A DNA stretch of 64,000 bases from the NCBI GenBank assembly GCA_024500155.1, contig CM044859.1, positions 47,414,003 to 47,478,002 of the forward strand, given 5' to 3'. Shown here piece by piece: positions 10,574-21,830 of the stretch (the first letter of the stretch is position 1; every line of letters begins with the position of its first letter). The notes under the pieces are model-generated. The model saw only the letters and a list, made by a program, of their open reading frames with translations. It was not told the DNA's origin and made no database searches. The stretch comes from Chenopodium formosanum (taxonomy: Eukaryota > Streptophyta > Magnoliopsida > Caryophyllales > Amaranthaceae). The translations under genes and the position numbers were made by a program.

Positions 10574-11800
10574 TGAAATTAATATGGAGTAAATGGGCAG
10601 TTAGACACAGGGCAAAGCCAAACCGCTATGTCACTTCAGTAAAATCAAACTGACAGCCCGGATTGCCAACACGTGTCCCACTCATGCAAATGCGATTCCC
10701 GCCTCAAAAAAAAAATTGTGAGGATAGCACTTCAGCGAGAGTGATCGAAAATCCTCTCTACAAGCTCGTCAATTCTCAAACTTTAGCGGGAGTGATCGAA
10801 AATCCTCTCTGCAAGCTCGTCTTTTCTCAGACTTCAGCGGGAGTGATCGAAAATCCTCTCTGCAAACTCGTCTTTTCTCAGGCTTCAGCGGGAGTGATCG
10901 AAAATCCTCTCTGCAAGCTCGTCATTTCTCAGACTTCAGCGGGAGTGATTGAAAATCCTCTTTACAAGCTCGTCATTTCTCAGACTTCGGCGGGAGTGAT
11001 CGAAAATCCTCTCTGCAAGCTCGTCATTTCTCAAACTTCAGCGGGAGTGATTGAAAATCCTCTCTGCAAGCTCGTCACTTCTAAAGTCTAGAACCAATGT
11101 CACCATACATGCAATAGGACAATGGACTCAGCAATATCAATGCCTGACCTCCCAAGTCTCCAGGGCGCCTCATCACCTTAGAGACTTGAGGGGCTAGGAG
11201 TGTGCAGGTTATTTCAGTCAGACGACCCGTTGAGTCAAGGCCAATAAGGATACAGGCTCAGAATAACTGGCATGAAAGAACCTCACTCCAACTCTTGAGG
11301 GGCTAGTTGTAGGGGATAGCTCCTGCTAAGCTATTCCTTCCAGCTGGGCTCAGTTGAGAAGAACGTTCTTACAGGCAAAGAGTCGGCATGAGTGACCTCA
11401 TACCACCTCTTGAGGGGCTAGTTGTATAGGATAGCTCCCGCTGAACTAACTCCCAGCCCCCAGGGTGCACACTCACCGCCGAATAAGAAACTAACTAAAG
11501 AAGGGCTCATCAGCCTGACAGAGTCAACCCGCAGGGCTGACCAGGTTAAACTCTCCACGAAGGAGATAGTACGCCTATAAATAGAGGGTAAAGTACAACG
11601 GAAAAAAGGTTAGACACTCAAGTTATTACACTTTCTATATCTATCTAAGTAAACTTTCTCTCTCTAAACACTCTCTAACTTAAGCTTCGGAGGGGGGTTC
11701 CTCGAGCCACCCCCGAGGGCAGTTTACGTGTGGTGCCGTGTGTAGGTTGTTGACGGGACCCAGATTACCCAGCAGAACCCTTGGATCCATACCTGGAACA
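10574..11800 (+). repeat. 3' LTR of Tat A
   Basis: The end at 11800 (TGGAACA) is fixed by alignment with the 5' LTR end at 206. The start is inferred from the PPT. It contains the 51-bp array in U3, the TATA box at 11576-11583 and the shared segment 11562-11800. Within U3 the phrase TTGAGGGGCTAG recurs near 11185, 11292 and 11401. Confidence 0.7.
10732..11091. repeat. 51-bp tandem repeat in the U3 of the Tat A LTR
   Basis: GTGATCGAAA starts at 10741, 10792, 10843 and 10894, and with GTGATTGAAA variants the series continues at 10945, 10996 and 11047. Seven copies have a constant 51-base period. Because 51 is divisible by three, the array stays open and yields a 17-residue repeat (VIENPLCKLVISQTSAG). 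No start or function is evident, so it is annotated as a repeat and not a gene. Confidence 0.95.
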
Positions 11801-12682
11801 CTCTACTACATTCAAAAGTACTCATTAAATCAACCTTAAAATAACCCATTAAAACATACAAATTTTTCAACTAAGGAACAATGTAATGCAAAATTACTCT
11901 AATCTATAATATGTATTTAAAATTTCTAAATAAACAACCAATTGAAAAATTAAAAAAATAAGGGTAAAATTATATACATTCCTTGACTTTAATTTGCTTA
12001 ACAATAATTGTTCAAAATGCTATTGAAAATAATAGAATTACATATTTCAAAATAATTGTTCAATTTTTTAACAAAAAAATAAAAACTTACCCTAAACTAG
12101 TTGGAGGTGGAAGAAGCTAAGGGGAGAAGGGATTGAGGACGACCCTCAGTGGTGGAGGTAGCAGCGGTGATGCACAAGGGGGAAGGCAGCGCTGCGGTGG
12201 AGTGGTGGAGGCGGTGCGCGGTGGTGGAGGTAGTAGTGGTGGCTGTTATTTTCGAACAATGCTGGTGTAGGCAGCAGCTTTGAAAGAGAAAGAAAGGGAA
12301 AAAAGAAGGGGAGGGGAGGATTGAAAGAGAGGGGTAGTGGTTTTCGACACTAGTGATGGCCAGTGAATGTGGCGGCTGTGGTGGAGGAAAAAGGGGGAGG
12401 GTGTTCAATTCGCTCTAATGAAACAATGAAAGGATAGAAGGGAATGAAAGAGAAAGAGAGGAAGGAGAAGAATAAGGCCGCGTGTTTTTTTTTTTAAATG
12501 GCACCGGTTCAATTGGCAACGGTTCAAACCGGTGCCCTTTTCATTTTTGACACCGGTTTGGGCTGAACCGTTGCCATTTCTCTTGTTCTAAAATCCCGCC
12601 CATTTCTAGACCGGTTTTGGCCACCGGTTTGGCCTGAACCGGTGCCATTTGGGGGCTGCCTATTGTTATTTTTCTACTAGTG
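11801..12682 (-). mobile_element. CACTA-1: right terminal part of a CACTA (En/Spm) transposon
   Basis: The terminus ATTTTTCTACTAGTG at 12668-12682 is the inverse of CACTAGTAGAAAAA. Subterminal inverted motifs GGCACCGGTT and AACCGGTGCC recur at 12497-12650. Inward lies a GC-rich leader (12091-12470) and a splice donor on the minus strand (G/GTAAGT at 12090), then AT-rich intron-like DNA to 11801, where Tat A begins. The same order is seen at the right end of CACTA-2. The transposase part would lie left of Tat A, outside the window. Confidence 0.75.
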
Positions 12683-12872
12683 TTGCTAAGTTGTAATCTT
12701 TGTGGTTCCACCTTAATCCTGGCTTTACTTTGTGTTAGCTTTGATTAAGAACCCCTATGTCATATATCTTGGTGATTGTTAAGATAGGTTTATCTTGTTT
12801 TGTTGATTTGATATTGTTGTTACTTGATATATCCTCCCCTTTTCTAGTTTTTCCTTGGTTATTTCATATCAA
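12683..12872 (+). repeat. LTR end of a chromovirus-like element
   Basis: This AT-rich remnant lies between the CACTA-1 terminus and a Met-type PBS. It holds CTTGATATATCCTCCCCTTT, which is repeated about 73 bases later, after the PBS (at about 12824 and 12897). The upstream LTR part was separated by the CACTA insertion. Confidence 0.45.
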
Positions 12873-12873
12873 T

Positions 12874-12885
12874 TTGGTATCAAGA
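12874..12885 (+). other. Met-type primer-binding site
   Basis: TTGGTATCAAGA is close to the TGGTATCAGAGC complement of initiator tRNA-Met used by chromoviruses. It lies 148 bases before the gag start. Confidence 0.55.
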
Positions 12886-13032
12886 TCCTAGGTTACTTGA
12901 TATATCCTCCCCTTTTCTAGTTTACTTTGTGTTACCTTTTGAATTTCTCTTTCCCCCTCTCAAAAGATCTCATCTTTTCCCACAAAAATTTAAAAATTTT
13001 CTTTCAAAGATACAAGCTTTCTATTTAAAACC

Positions 13033-14339
13033 ATGGGTGAGAGGTACTATTATGAAGATGAAGAAGGTTACAGTGAACACTCTAGATTGGATGCTCTCAA
13101 AAGGAAGTTTGATAGGCTTCTTGAGGTCTTGGAGAATAGAAGAAGTCCTAGAAGGAGGAGAATCCCAAGTGAAGAAGATAGTTCTCACTCACCTCATCGG
13201 AGGAGGGACCACCACCAACGACACCATGAGGACAACCGTGACCGAGACATCAAGTTGGAATTTTTGGACTTCAAAGGTAATCTTAATCCTAATGAATTTC
13301 TTGATTGGGTTAGAAGTATGGAGAATGTGTTTGAATATAAGGGTTATAATGATGAAAAACGTTTAAAATTGGCCATCCTTAAACTCAAAAAACGTGCTTC
13401 TTTGTGGTATGAGAACTTAAAGAATCGCAGGAGGAAAGATGGAAAAGAAAAAATCATTTCTTGGGAGAAATTGAAGAAACATATGAATAAGGCTTTAGTG
13501 CCTAGAGATCATTTGCAAGATGCTTATCTTAAGTTGAATTCTCTTAAGCAAGGGACTATGTCGGTAGATAAGTATATTAGGGAGTTTGAAAAACTCTCTA
13601 TTATGAATGGAATTAAAGAAGCACCGGAGCATAAGATTTCTAGGTATATTGGTGGTCTTGAGAGAAAGCTTGGACAAAAGGTTGATGTGCATGCCCACGG
13701 AAGTTTTGATCAAGTGGTGCAAGAGGCTATGAAGTTTGAGAAGTATGACAAGATGAGTAGTGCTAGTGGGTATCCTAAACATACCTTCAACAATTCTTTT
13801 GTTCCAAAGGTTGAGGTAAGCAATCCATTGCCAAGGATGACAAAGGCAAGGCTCCCATACATTTTTCTAGTAAAGATGATCACAACAAGATGAGCAATAT
13901 GAAGACTTGCTACAAGTGTAGAGGCTATGGACATTTTTCTAATGAGTGTCCAAATAGTAGAGCTATGATGATTCGTGAAGTGGATGATGATGAGTACGAA
14001 GATGAGAAGAAGGACTTTGGGGACCCTATATATGATGAGGAGGATGAGATTTTAGTTGAAGCCGATGAGGGTTAAATCCTTGTTGTGAGAATGGCACTTC
14101 ACTCCATTTCCACCCCTTTAGCAGAAGAGCAAAGGGAAAACATTTTCCAAACTTGTTGCATCATCAAGGATCGAGTTTGCAACCTTATCATTGACAGTGT
14201 CTCTTGCACTAATGTGGCTTCAACAACATTTGTAAGCAGTCTAATGAATAATAAGGAAATTATGGCCAAAATACTAAGCTGGGCCCAAACCGGATTTTAC
14301 CTACGACCCAATGATCATGTGGAGGGTCCAAAGGTTTAA
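13033..14339 (+). pseudogene. gag: Chromovirus-like gag and start of protease
   Basis: The ATG at 13033 (ACCATGGGT) opens 286 codons: an Arg/His/Asp-rich head, then FLDFKGNLNPNEFLDWVRSM, LKLKKRASLWYENLKNR and LKLNSLKQGTMSVDKYIREF, the capsid wording of CRM/Galadriel/Reina-type chromoviruses. A shift at about 13850-13890 moves to the frame with the CCHC knuckle CYKCRGYGHFSNEC and an acidic stretch. After a stop at 14073 the protease start is seen, CNLIIDSVSCTNVAS, with D-S-V-S in place of the usual D-S/G-G-S. The similarity fades by about 14280, and no RT follows. Confidence 0.75.
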
Positions 14340-16145
14340 TCCTATTGTTAAACTTATTAGAATTAATTATAAACTTCCATAAGTTTCAAAAATATCTTAA
14401 TTTTCCTTATTTGAAAAGATAAGATCATAGAATTTGAAATTGAATATATCTTTCCTTTTTTAAAAACTTTCCTTTTTTTAAATCCTAATTCTATTCGAAT
14501 TTAAAGATGTTCAAAGACTGTCAGATATTATTCTTGTGCCTCATAATTTTTATCCAAATCTTATATGGTTAAATATTCTTGAAATTATCTTTCCAGTGAT
14601 GTATTTTAATATTAATTTTGAGCTATAATGAAAAAGATATGAAATGAATGCGAAACTCTATCCAAAACTGACACACTTACACTATTTTGGCCTTATATAT
14701 TTATCTAAATATTATTTTATCTGATTTTAAATGGCTTGGAAAGTATACTTGAAGATCTTTCCAACGACATATTATATGACTTATTTGGACTTTTGGATCA
14801 AAAGATATGACAAAAACAAAATCCGAAAAAAACTATCCCAACGCCAAACATCAGATTCTCTCGCCTAGCGCTACTACTTGTCGCCTGGCGCTGCTCGTGC
14901 CGTCTGCGCTGACTCCTATCGTGTGCGATATGAGGTATTTTATTCCGAATATGACTTGATTTGATTCCGTGCTATTTTGTCTATAATAGGGGTCGTATCT
15001 CCCCGTTTTTAATCATTCACAACCATCATCTCTCTCTATCCTCTCTCTAAAGGCTAGAAGCTTTCTCTCTCTTTATTATTTTTCTAAACCTTCACTTTTA
15101 CAAAATTTCTCATACACAAGTTCTAGACACACCTAGCAAAGTTCGAAGTTGCCTTCACCCTTGACGTGAAAGGTTGAAAATTTGTGAGGGTTTGGTCCCA
15201 AAGTCGATTTCAATTCTTTGATTAGATTTATTATTTATTATTTTCCTTGAAGTTACTTACGTGTGGATTATTTTGATAGAAAGATATACGAGGTATATAC
15301 GTTAGTATTTTAATTACTTTATATATTTTTTTGATATAGAAATCATGCTTTCATTACTTTGATTCCTAGTATCATGTTTAGGGTTAAATAATATTTCTGA
15401 TATTATTATGATGTTTCCTATTTCTTTCCTAATATCATGTTAGTTTCATGTTAGGGCTAATTGATCTTTATTGTCTAGTAACATTCTAGGATTTTTTTAT
15501 TAATCTTGTTAGTATCATGTTTAGGATCTTGCTAATGTTATTATGCTTTATTGTTAACATGGTTATTATTATGATGATTGTTATTTTTGTTTGAGGGAAT
15601 ATTATGATGATTGTTATTATATTGTTTGATTGTTTTATTTTTGTTATTGCTTGATCACGCCTTTTATGCATGATTAAAGGGAATTTGTACTTGTAATCAT
15701 GGTTAAAAAGATAATTAATAATCTTGTTTAGGCTAATTTGATTATAAATCAAGTGATCACCAATAATAGTTTTGTTTGTGCATTAATATTCAACCAACAT
15801 AGATTAAATAGGTTTAGGGTTAACCTTATGATTTCATGTTAGTCAGAAAGCGCACATGAATACAAGAAGAATAAAGTAGAGGCTTATTTTTAGGGCAGAT
15901 TCAATCTCTTTTAGGTTGGATTTGTACCTTCTTCTTCAAAATTCCAATCATGGTTCCAGACTTATTGGAATTAACGATCTTATTGATCGTTAAGGGGTGT
16001 AACCTTCACTCGTGAAAAGTTTACAAGTTCCTAATACTTGTTAGCGATCTTTTACTCTAGCATCCTTCTCTTTGGATGTCATGCTTAAGTGTATGATCAC
16101 AGTGGGGCTTAATTGTGGGATGCTTGAAACATTTCCTACATCTTA
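14340..16145 (+). other. Unassigned LTR-like noncoding DNA
   Basis: No coding frame is convincing. A TATA-like CTATAATAG is near 14980, preceded by GC-richer CGCCTAGCGCT/CGCCTGGCGCT motifs (14873-14895) and followed by a CT-rich leader and AT-rich sequence with repeated TATCATGTT words (15370-15540). This resembles an LTR of about 1.8 kb; TG at 14346 and CA near 16140 are possible ends. No PBS, PPT or TSD was found, so the family is unknown. Confidence 0.35.
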
Positions 16146-16511
16146 TTAACGCCTTTTGTACACCAAACCTTTGAAATTAAAAATTACCCTCATGAACAAT
16201 TTCATTACCACCTTGTGGTCGTTAGTTGGGGAGGCAATGGCCTCAACCCATTTAGACATGTAATCAATCCCCACAAGGATATACTGATTTCCAAAGGACG
16301 AGGTAAACGGTCCCATTAAATAAATACCCCACACATCAAACACTTCTAACTCAACTATGGGTTGTTGAGGCATCTCATTTCGCTTTGAAATATTCCCAAC
16401 TCTTCGACAACGATCGCATGTCTTAACAAAACCCCATGAATCATCCCACACATAGTGTCTTGCCTCTCTCTTGAGCTTCTTTTGTTGATTCTTTTAAAAG
16501 GAAGGTGGAAA
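16146..16511 (-). pseudogene. Athila A integrase fragment
   Basis: It contains FVKTCDRCRRVGNISKR (the CC of the zinc finger), EMPQQPIVELEVFDVWGIYL and YILVGIDYMSKWVEAIASP. The first catalytic Asp position (usually VWGIDFMGPF) is Tyr (VWGIYLMGPF). The HH half of the zinc finger has been deleted between YVWDD and SWGFVKTC. The coding frame continues directly into the RNase H side at 28604 once CACTA-2 and one TSD copy are ignored. Confidence 0.8.
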
Positions 16512-16760
16512 CACTAGTAGAAAAAACATTATGGGAAGCGGTTCAAACCCCCTAATGGGAAGCGGTTCTAAACCGCATGGGTTTAGAGGGCTTGCCAATT
16601 GCCAAGCAAATGGCAAGCGGTTCAGAACCGCTTCCCATTTAGGGAGAATGGCAAGCGGTTTGGCGCCAAAACCGATTGCCATTTGCACTTCACATAACAT
16701 TATGTGCAGTGCAAATGGGAAGCGGTTTTGGCGCCAAACCGCTTCCCATTTGTAATTTTT
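16512..16760. repeat. Left terminal and subterminal repeats of CACTA-2
   Basis: After the 15-base terminal repeat, copies of GGGAAGCGGTT and GGCAAGCGGTT in both orientations fill the region. Several form near-palindromes around a GGCGCC or GAACC centre, for example 16712-16752 with one extra T. Subterminal arrays of this type are transposase-binding sites in CACTA elements. The motif returns at 28390-28585. Confidence 0.85.
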
Positions 16761-17147
16761 TTTTTAAATTTTAATATATATAATAATTAATAATAATAAT
16801 ATTATTAGTGACCTGTTTTGAGAAGCACATTATTCCAGTTTTTTAAAAATTATTAATATTATTATAAATTAATAATATTATATTAATTAATATTAATAAA
16901 TAATAATAAATTAAAAATATTACAAATTTTGGAATAATAATAATTCAATAACAATAAAATGCATAATAATAATAACATATATAAAACTCATAAATAATAT
17001 ATAGTACTAAATACAAATAAGTAATATAATGTACATATGGATTTACGTACTACATATTAATATTTATTGTTCATAAAAAAAATAAAAAATAAATAAAACT
17101 CAATCCAAGTCATTATCAAACTAACACATATATATTATATATTCTAC
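16761..17147. other. AT-rich 3' flank of CACTA-2 genes
   Basis: Mostly ATAAT/TTAAT runs. It lies between the stop codon of the last C48 exon (17148) and the left subterminal repeats, so it probably holds the 3' UTR and polyadenylation region. No further feature is seen. Confidence 0.5.
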
Positions 17148-17237
17148 CTAGATGCCATCAAATGTCACAAAAAAAACCCACATGTCGCTAATTTCATCAA
17201 CCTCTTCCTTTATCAAAGGGCCTTCCCTTTTACAAAC
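17148..17237 (-). other. Last exon of the C48 gene
   Basis: Acceptor TTTTCAAAG/GTTTGT at 17238-17239; 29 codons ending GPLIKEEVDEISDMWVFF ... then TAG at 17148-17150. The phase agrees with the exon at 22890-22792, which lies 5.55 kb away across the satellite array. Confidence 0.6.
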
Positions 17238-17370
17238 CTTTGAAAACAAAAAAATACCAAGCATTAAACATCATTCATATATATTACATAAAATTCAAAC
17301 TAATAATTAAAAATAATAATGTATATATGTTAAATATTTCAAACATCATTCTAACTTGCTCGATTTAACA

Positions 17371-20300
17371 TTCAACTAAGTTTTAGGACGGCTTTTACCC
17401 GAAATCGCCTATTTCACTACTACTTTGCCCGTTTTCTATATTTCTTATCTAAGGAGCTATTTATCTATCATAACATGTCAATTACAACTAGTCTTTGGTG
17501 TCTAATGTTTGAAATCATAGCAAATTATCATTATTCTAAGTTTTAGGACGCCTTTTACCCGAAATCGCCTATTTCACTACTACTTTGCCCGTTTTCTACA
17601 TTTCTTATCTAATGACCTATTTATCTATCATAACATGTCAATTACAACTAGCATTTGGTGTCCAATGTTTATAATCATAGCAAATTAGCATTATTCTAAG
17701 TTTTAGGACGGCTTTTACCCGAAATCGCCTATTTCACTACTACTTTGCCCGTTTTCTACATTTCTTATCTAATGAGCTATTTATCTGTCATAACATGTCA
17801 ATTACAACTAGTCTTTGGAGTCCAATGTTTGAAATCATAGCAAATTAGCATTATTCTAAGTTTTAGAACGGCTTTTACCCGAAATCGCCTATTTCACTAC
17901 TACTTTGCCCGTTTTCTACATTTCTTATCTAATAATCTATTTATCTATCATAACATGTCAATTACAACTAGTCTTTGGTGTCTAATGTTTGAAATCATAG
18001 CAAATTAGCATTATTCTAAGTTTTAGGACGGCTTTTACCCGAAATCGCCTATTTCACTACTACTTCGCCTGTTTTCAACATTTCTTATCTAATGAGCTAT
18101 TTATCTATCATAACATGTCAATTACAACTAGTCTTTGGTGTCTAATGTTTGAAATCATAGCAAATTAGCATTATTCTAAGTTTTAGGACGGCTTTTACCC
18201 GAAATCGCCTATTTCACAACTACTTTGCTCGTTTTCTACATTTCTTATCTAATGAGCTATTTATCTATCATAACATGACAATTACAACTAGTCTTTGGTG
18301 TCCAATTTTTGAAATCATAGCAAATTAGCATTATTCTAAGTTTTAGGACGGCTATTACCCGAAATCGCCTATTTCACTACTACTTTACGTGTTTTCTACA
18401 TTTCTTATCTAATGAGCTATTTATCTATCATAACATGTCAATTACAACTTGTCTTTGGTGTGTAATGTTTGAAATCATAGCAAATTAGCATTATTCTATG
18501 TTTTAGGACGGCTTTTACCCGAAATCGCCTATTTCACTACTACTTTGCCCGTTTTCTACATTTCTTATCTAATGAGCTATTTATCTATCATAACATGTCA
18601 ATTACAACTAGTCTTTGGTGTCTAATGTTTGAAATCATAGCAAATTAGCATTATTTTAAGTTTTAGGACGGCTTTTACCCGAAATCGCCTATTTCACTAC
18701 TACTTTGCTCGTTTTCTACATTTCTTATCTAATGAGCTATTTATCTATCATAACATGACAATTACAACTAGTCTTTTGTGTCTAATGTTTGAAATCATAG
18801 CAAATTAGCATTATTCTAAGTTTTAGGACGGCTTTTACCCGAAATCGCCTATTTCACTACTACTTTGCCCGTTTTCTACATTTCTTATCTAATGAGCTAT
18901 TTATCTATCATAACATGTCAATTACAACTAGTCTTTGGTGTCTAATGTTTGAAATCATAGCAAATTAGCATTATTCTAAGTTTTAGGACGGCTTTTACCC
19001 GAAATCGCCTATTTCACTACTACTTTGCCCGTTTTCTATATTTCTTATCTAAGGAGCTATTTATCTATCATAACATGTCAATTACAACTAGTCTTTGGTG
19101 TCTAATGTTTGAAATCATAGCAAATTAGCATTATTCTAAGTTTTAGGACGCCTTTTACCCGAAATCGCCTATTTCACTACTACTTTGCCCGTTTTCTACA
19201 TTTCTTATCTAATGAGCTATTTATCTATCATAACATGTCAATTACAACTAGTATTTGGTGTCCAATGTTTATAATCATAGCAAATTAGCATTATTCTAAG
19301 TTTTAGGACGGCTTTTACCCGAAATCGTCTATTTCACTTCTACTTTGCCCGTTTTCTACATTTCTTATCTAATGAGCTATTTATCTGTCATAACATGTCA
19401 ATTACAACTAGTGTTTGGTGTTCAATGTTTGAAATCAAAGCAAATTAGCATTATTCTAAGTTTTAGAACGGCTTTTACCCGAAATCGCCTATTTCACTAC
19501 TACTTTGCCCGTTTTCTACATTTCTTATCTAATGAGCTATTTATCTATCATAACATGTCAATTAAAACTAGTCTTTGGTGTCTAATGTTTGAAATCATAG
19601 CAAATTAGCATTATTCTAAGTTTTAGGACGGCTTTTACCCGAAATCGCCTATTTCACTACTACTTTGCCTGTTTTCAACATTTCTTATCTAATGAGCTAT
19701 TTATCTATCATAACATGTCAATTACAACTAGTCTTTGGTGTCTAATGTTTGAAATCATAGCAAATTAGCATTATTCTAATTTTTAGGATGGCTTTTACCC
19801 GAAATCGCCTATTTCACTACTACTTTGCTCGTTTTCTACATTTCTTATCTAATGAGCTATTTATCTATCATAACATGACAATTACAACTAGTCTTTGGTG
19901 TCTAATGTTTGAAGTCATAGCAAATTAGCATTATTCTAAGTTTAAAGACGTCTTTTACCCGAAATCGCCTATTTCACTACTACTTTGCCCGTTTTCTACA
20001 GTTCTTATCTAATGAGCTATTTATCTATCATAACATGTCAATTAAAACTACTCTTTGGTGTCTAATGTTTGAAATCATAGCAAATTAGCGTTATTCTAAG
20101 TTTTAGGACGGCTATTACCCGAAATCGCCTATTTCACTACTACTATGCCCGTTTTCTACATTTCTTATCTAATGAGCTATTTATCTATCATAACATGTCA
20201 ATTACAACTAGTCTTTGGTGTCCAATGTTTGAAATCATAGCAAATTAGCATTATTCTAAGTTTTAGGACGGCTTTTACCCGAAATCGCCTATTTCACTAC

Positions 20301-21430
20301 TACTTTGCCCGCTTTCTACATTTCTTATCTAATGATCTATTTATCTATCATAACATATCAATTACAACTAGTCTTTGGTGTCCAATGTTTGAAATCATAG
20401 CAAATTAGCATTATTCTAAGTTTTAGAACGACTTTTACCCGAAATCGCCTATTTCACTACTACTTTGCCCGTTTTCTACATTTCTTATCTAATGAGCTAT
20501 TTATCTATCATAACATTTCAATTACAACTAGTCTTTGGTTTCTAATGTTTGAAATCATAGCAAAATTAGCATTATTCTAAGTTTTAGGACGGCTTTTACC
20601 CGAAATCGCCTATTTCACTACTACTTTACCCGTTTTCTACATTTCTTATCTAATGAGCTATTTATCTATCATAACATGTCAATTACAACTAGTCTTTGGT
20701 GTCCAATTTTTGAAATCATAGCAAATTAGCATTATTCTAAGTTTTAGGACAGCTATTACCCGAAATCGCCTATTTCACTACTACTTTACGTGTTTTCTAC
20801 ATTTCTTATCTAATGAGCTATTTATCTATCATAACATGTCAATTACAACTTGTCTTTGGTGTGTAATGTTTGAAATCATAGCAAATAAGCATTATTCTAT
20901 GTTTTAGGACGGCTTTTACCCGAAATCGCCTATTTCACTACTACTTTGCCCGTTTTCTACATTTCTTATCTAATAAGCTATTTATCTATCATAACATGTC
21001 AATTACAACTAGTCTTTGGTGTCTAATGTTTGAAATCATAGCAAATTAGCATTATTTTAAGTTTTAGGACGGCTTTTACCCGAAATCGCCTATTTCACTA
21101 CTAGTTTGCTCGTTTTCTACATTTCTTATCTAATTAGCTATTTATCTATCATAACATGACAATTACAACAAGTCTTTTGTGTCTAATGTTTGAAATCATA
21201 GCAAATTAGCATTATTCTAAGTTTTAGGACGGCTTTTACCCGAAATCGCCTATTTCACTACTACTTTACTCGTTTTCTACATTTCTTATCTAAGGAGCTA
21301 TTTATCTATCATAACATGTCAATTACAACTAGTCTTTGGTGTCTAATGTTTGAAATCATAGGAAAAGATCCATTTACTCAGTTTTAGGACGACATTTACC
21401 CATAATCGCCTTTTCCACTTCTACTAGCCC
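17371..21430. repeat. 160-bp satellite array, block 1 (about 26 units)
   Basis: TTTTAGGACG recurs exactly every 160 bases from 17381 (17541, 17701 ... 20421), then after a one-base insertion at 20582, 20742, 20902, 21062, 21222 and 21382. Units are highly similar head-to-tail, about 65% A+T, and carry no conserved ORF. The last unit (21382 on) decays. Shared variants show higher-order structure: six units from 17381 recur 1600 bases later. Confidence 0.97.
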
Positions 21431-21830
21431 TTTTTTATATTTTTTTCTGTTTGGAATTTTTTTCACAAACATTCTCCATAATACACTAACAATGCAAGTA
21501 CGCAAAAATTACACAAAGTTGCATGAACGGCTCGGTTTCATGAACGGATGCTGCCTAGGCTGCTACAGCAGCTGCCTGTGCAGCTGCCTGGTGGATGCTG
21601 CAGCTCTCTGGTGGCTGCTGCAGCTGCTTGTGCAGCTCCCTGGTGGCTGCTGCAGCTGCCTGTGTAGCTCACTGTTGGCTGGTGCAGCTGCCTAGGCTGC
21701 TGCTACTGGTGCCTGGGCAGCTGCCTAGGCTGCTGCTGCGGCTGCCTGGCAGCTGTTGTAATTTGGTGGCTGGCTGCTTGCAGCTGCCTAGCATAACCCG
21801 AGGTTGTTGCCTCGGGTGCTCACTTTTCCA
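21431..21830. repeat. CTG-rich degenerate minisatellite between satellite blocks
   Basis: From about 21540 to 21790 the sequence is built of CTGCTGCAGCTGCCTG-like words with CAGCTG palindromes, GC-rich against AT-rich neighbours. It ends in a short hairpin (ACCCGAGG, loop of 6, CCTCGGGT; 21796-21817). Open frames through it are Leu/Cys/Ala-rich artefacts of the repeat. Confidence 0.8.

Larger units (their letters stand above)
1..11800 (+). mobile_element. Tat A: Ty3/gypsy retrotransposon of the Tat lineage, 5' LTR truncated by the window edge
   Basis: The order is LTR end, PBS, gag, protease, RT, RNase H, archaeal-type RNase H, integrase, a long 3' region with an antisense gene, PPT and 3' LTR. 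The first 206 bases match the last part of the 3' LTR (11562-11800) with about eight substitutions by hand count and one indel of roughly 35 bases, so the copy is not recent. The dual RNase H, the RT wording DFTDLNKACPK and the absence of a chromodomain point to the Tat lineage. The element is broken by many stops and a few frameshifts and is not autonomous. The base run after the 3' LTR is CTCTA, the presumed TSD; its partner lies outside the window. Confidence 0.9.

Noticed and set aside
11098..11110. Alternative 3' LTR start of Tat A at TGTCACCATACAT
   Set aside because: No purine tract lies before it, whereas 10561-10570 is a good PPT. The 51-bp array then belongs to U3.
12097..12408. 103-codon minus-strand frame at the CACTA-1 end as a gene
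   Set aside because: It lies in the GC-rich leader exon position and shows only low-complexity Pro/Ser/Thr. The homologous place in CACTA-2 is also untranslated leader.
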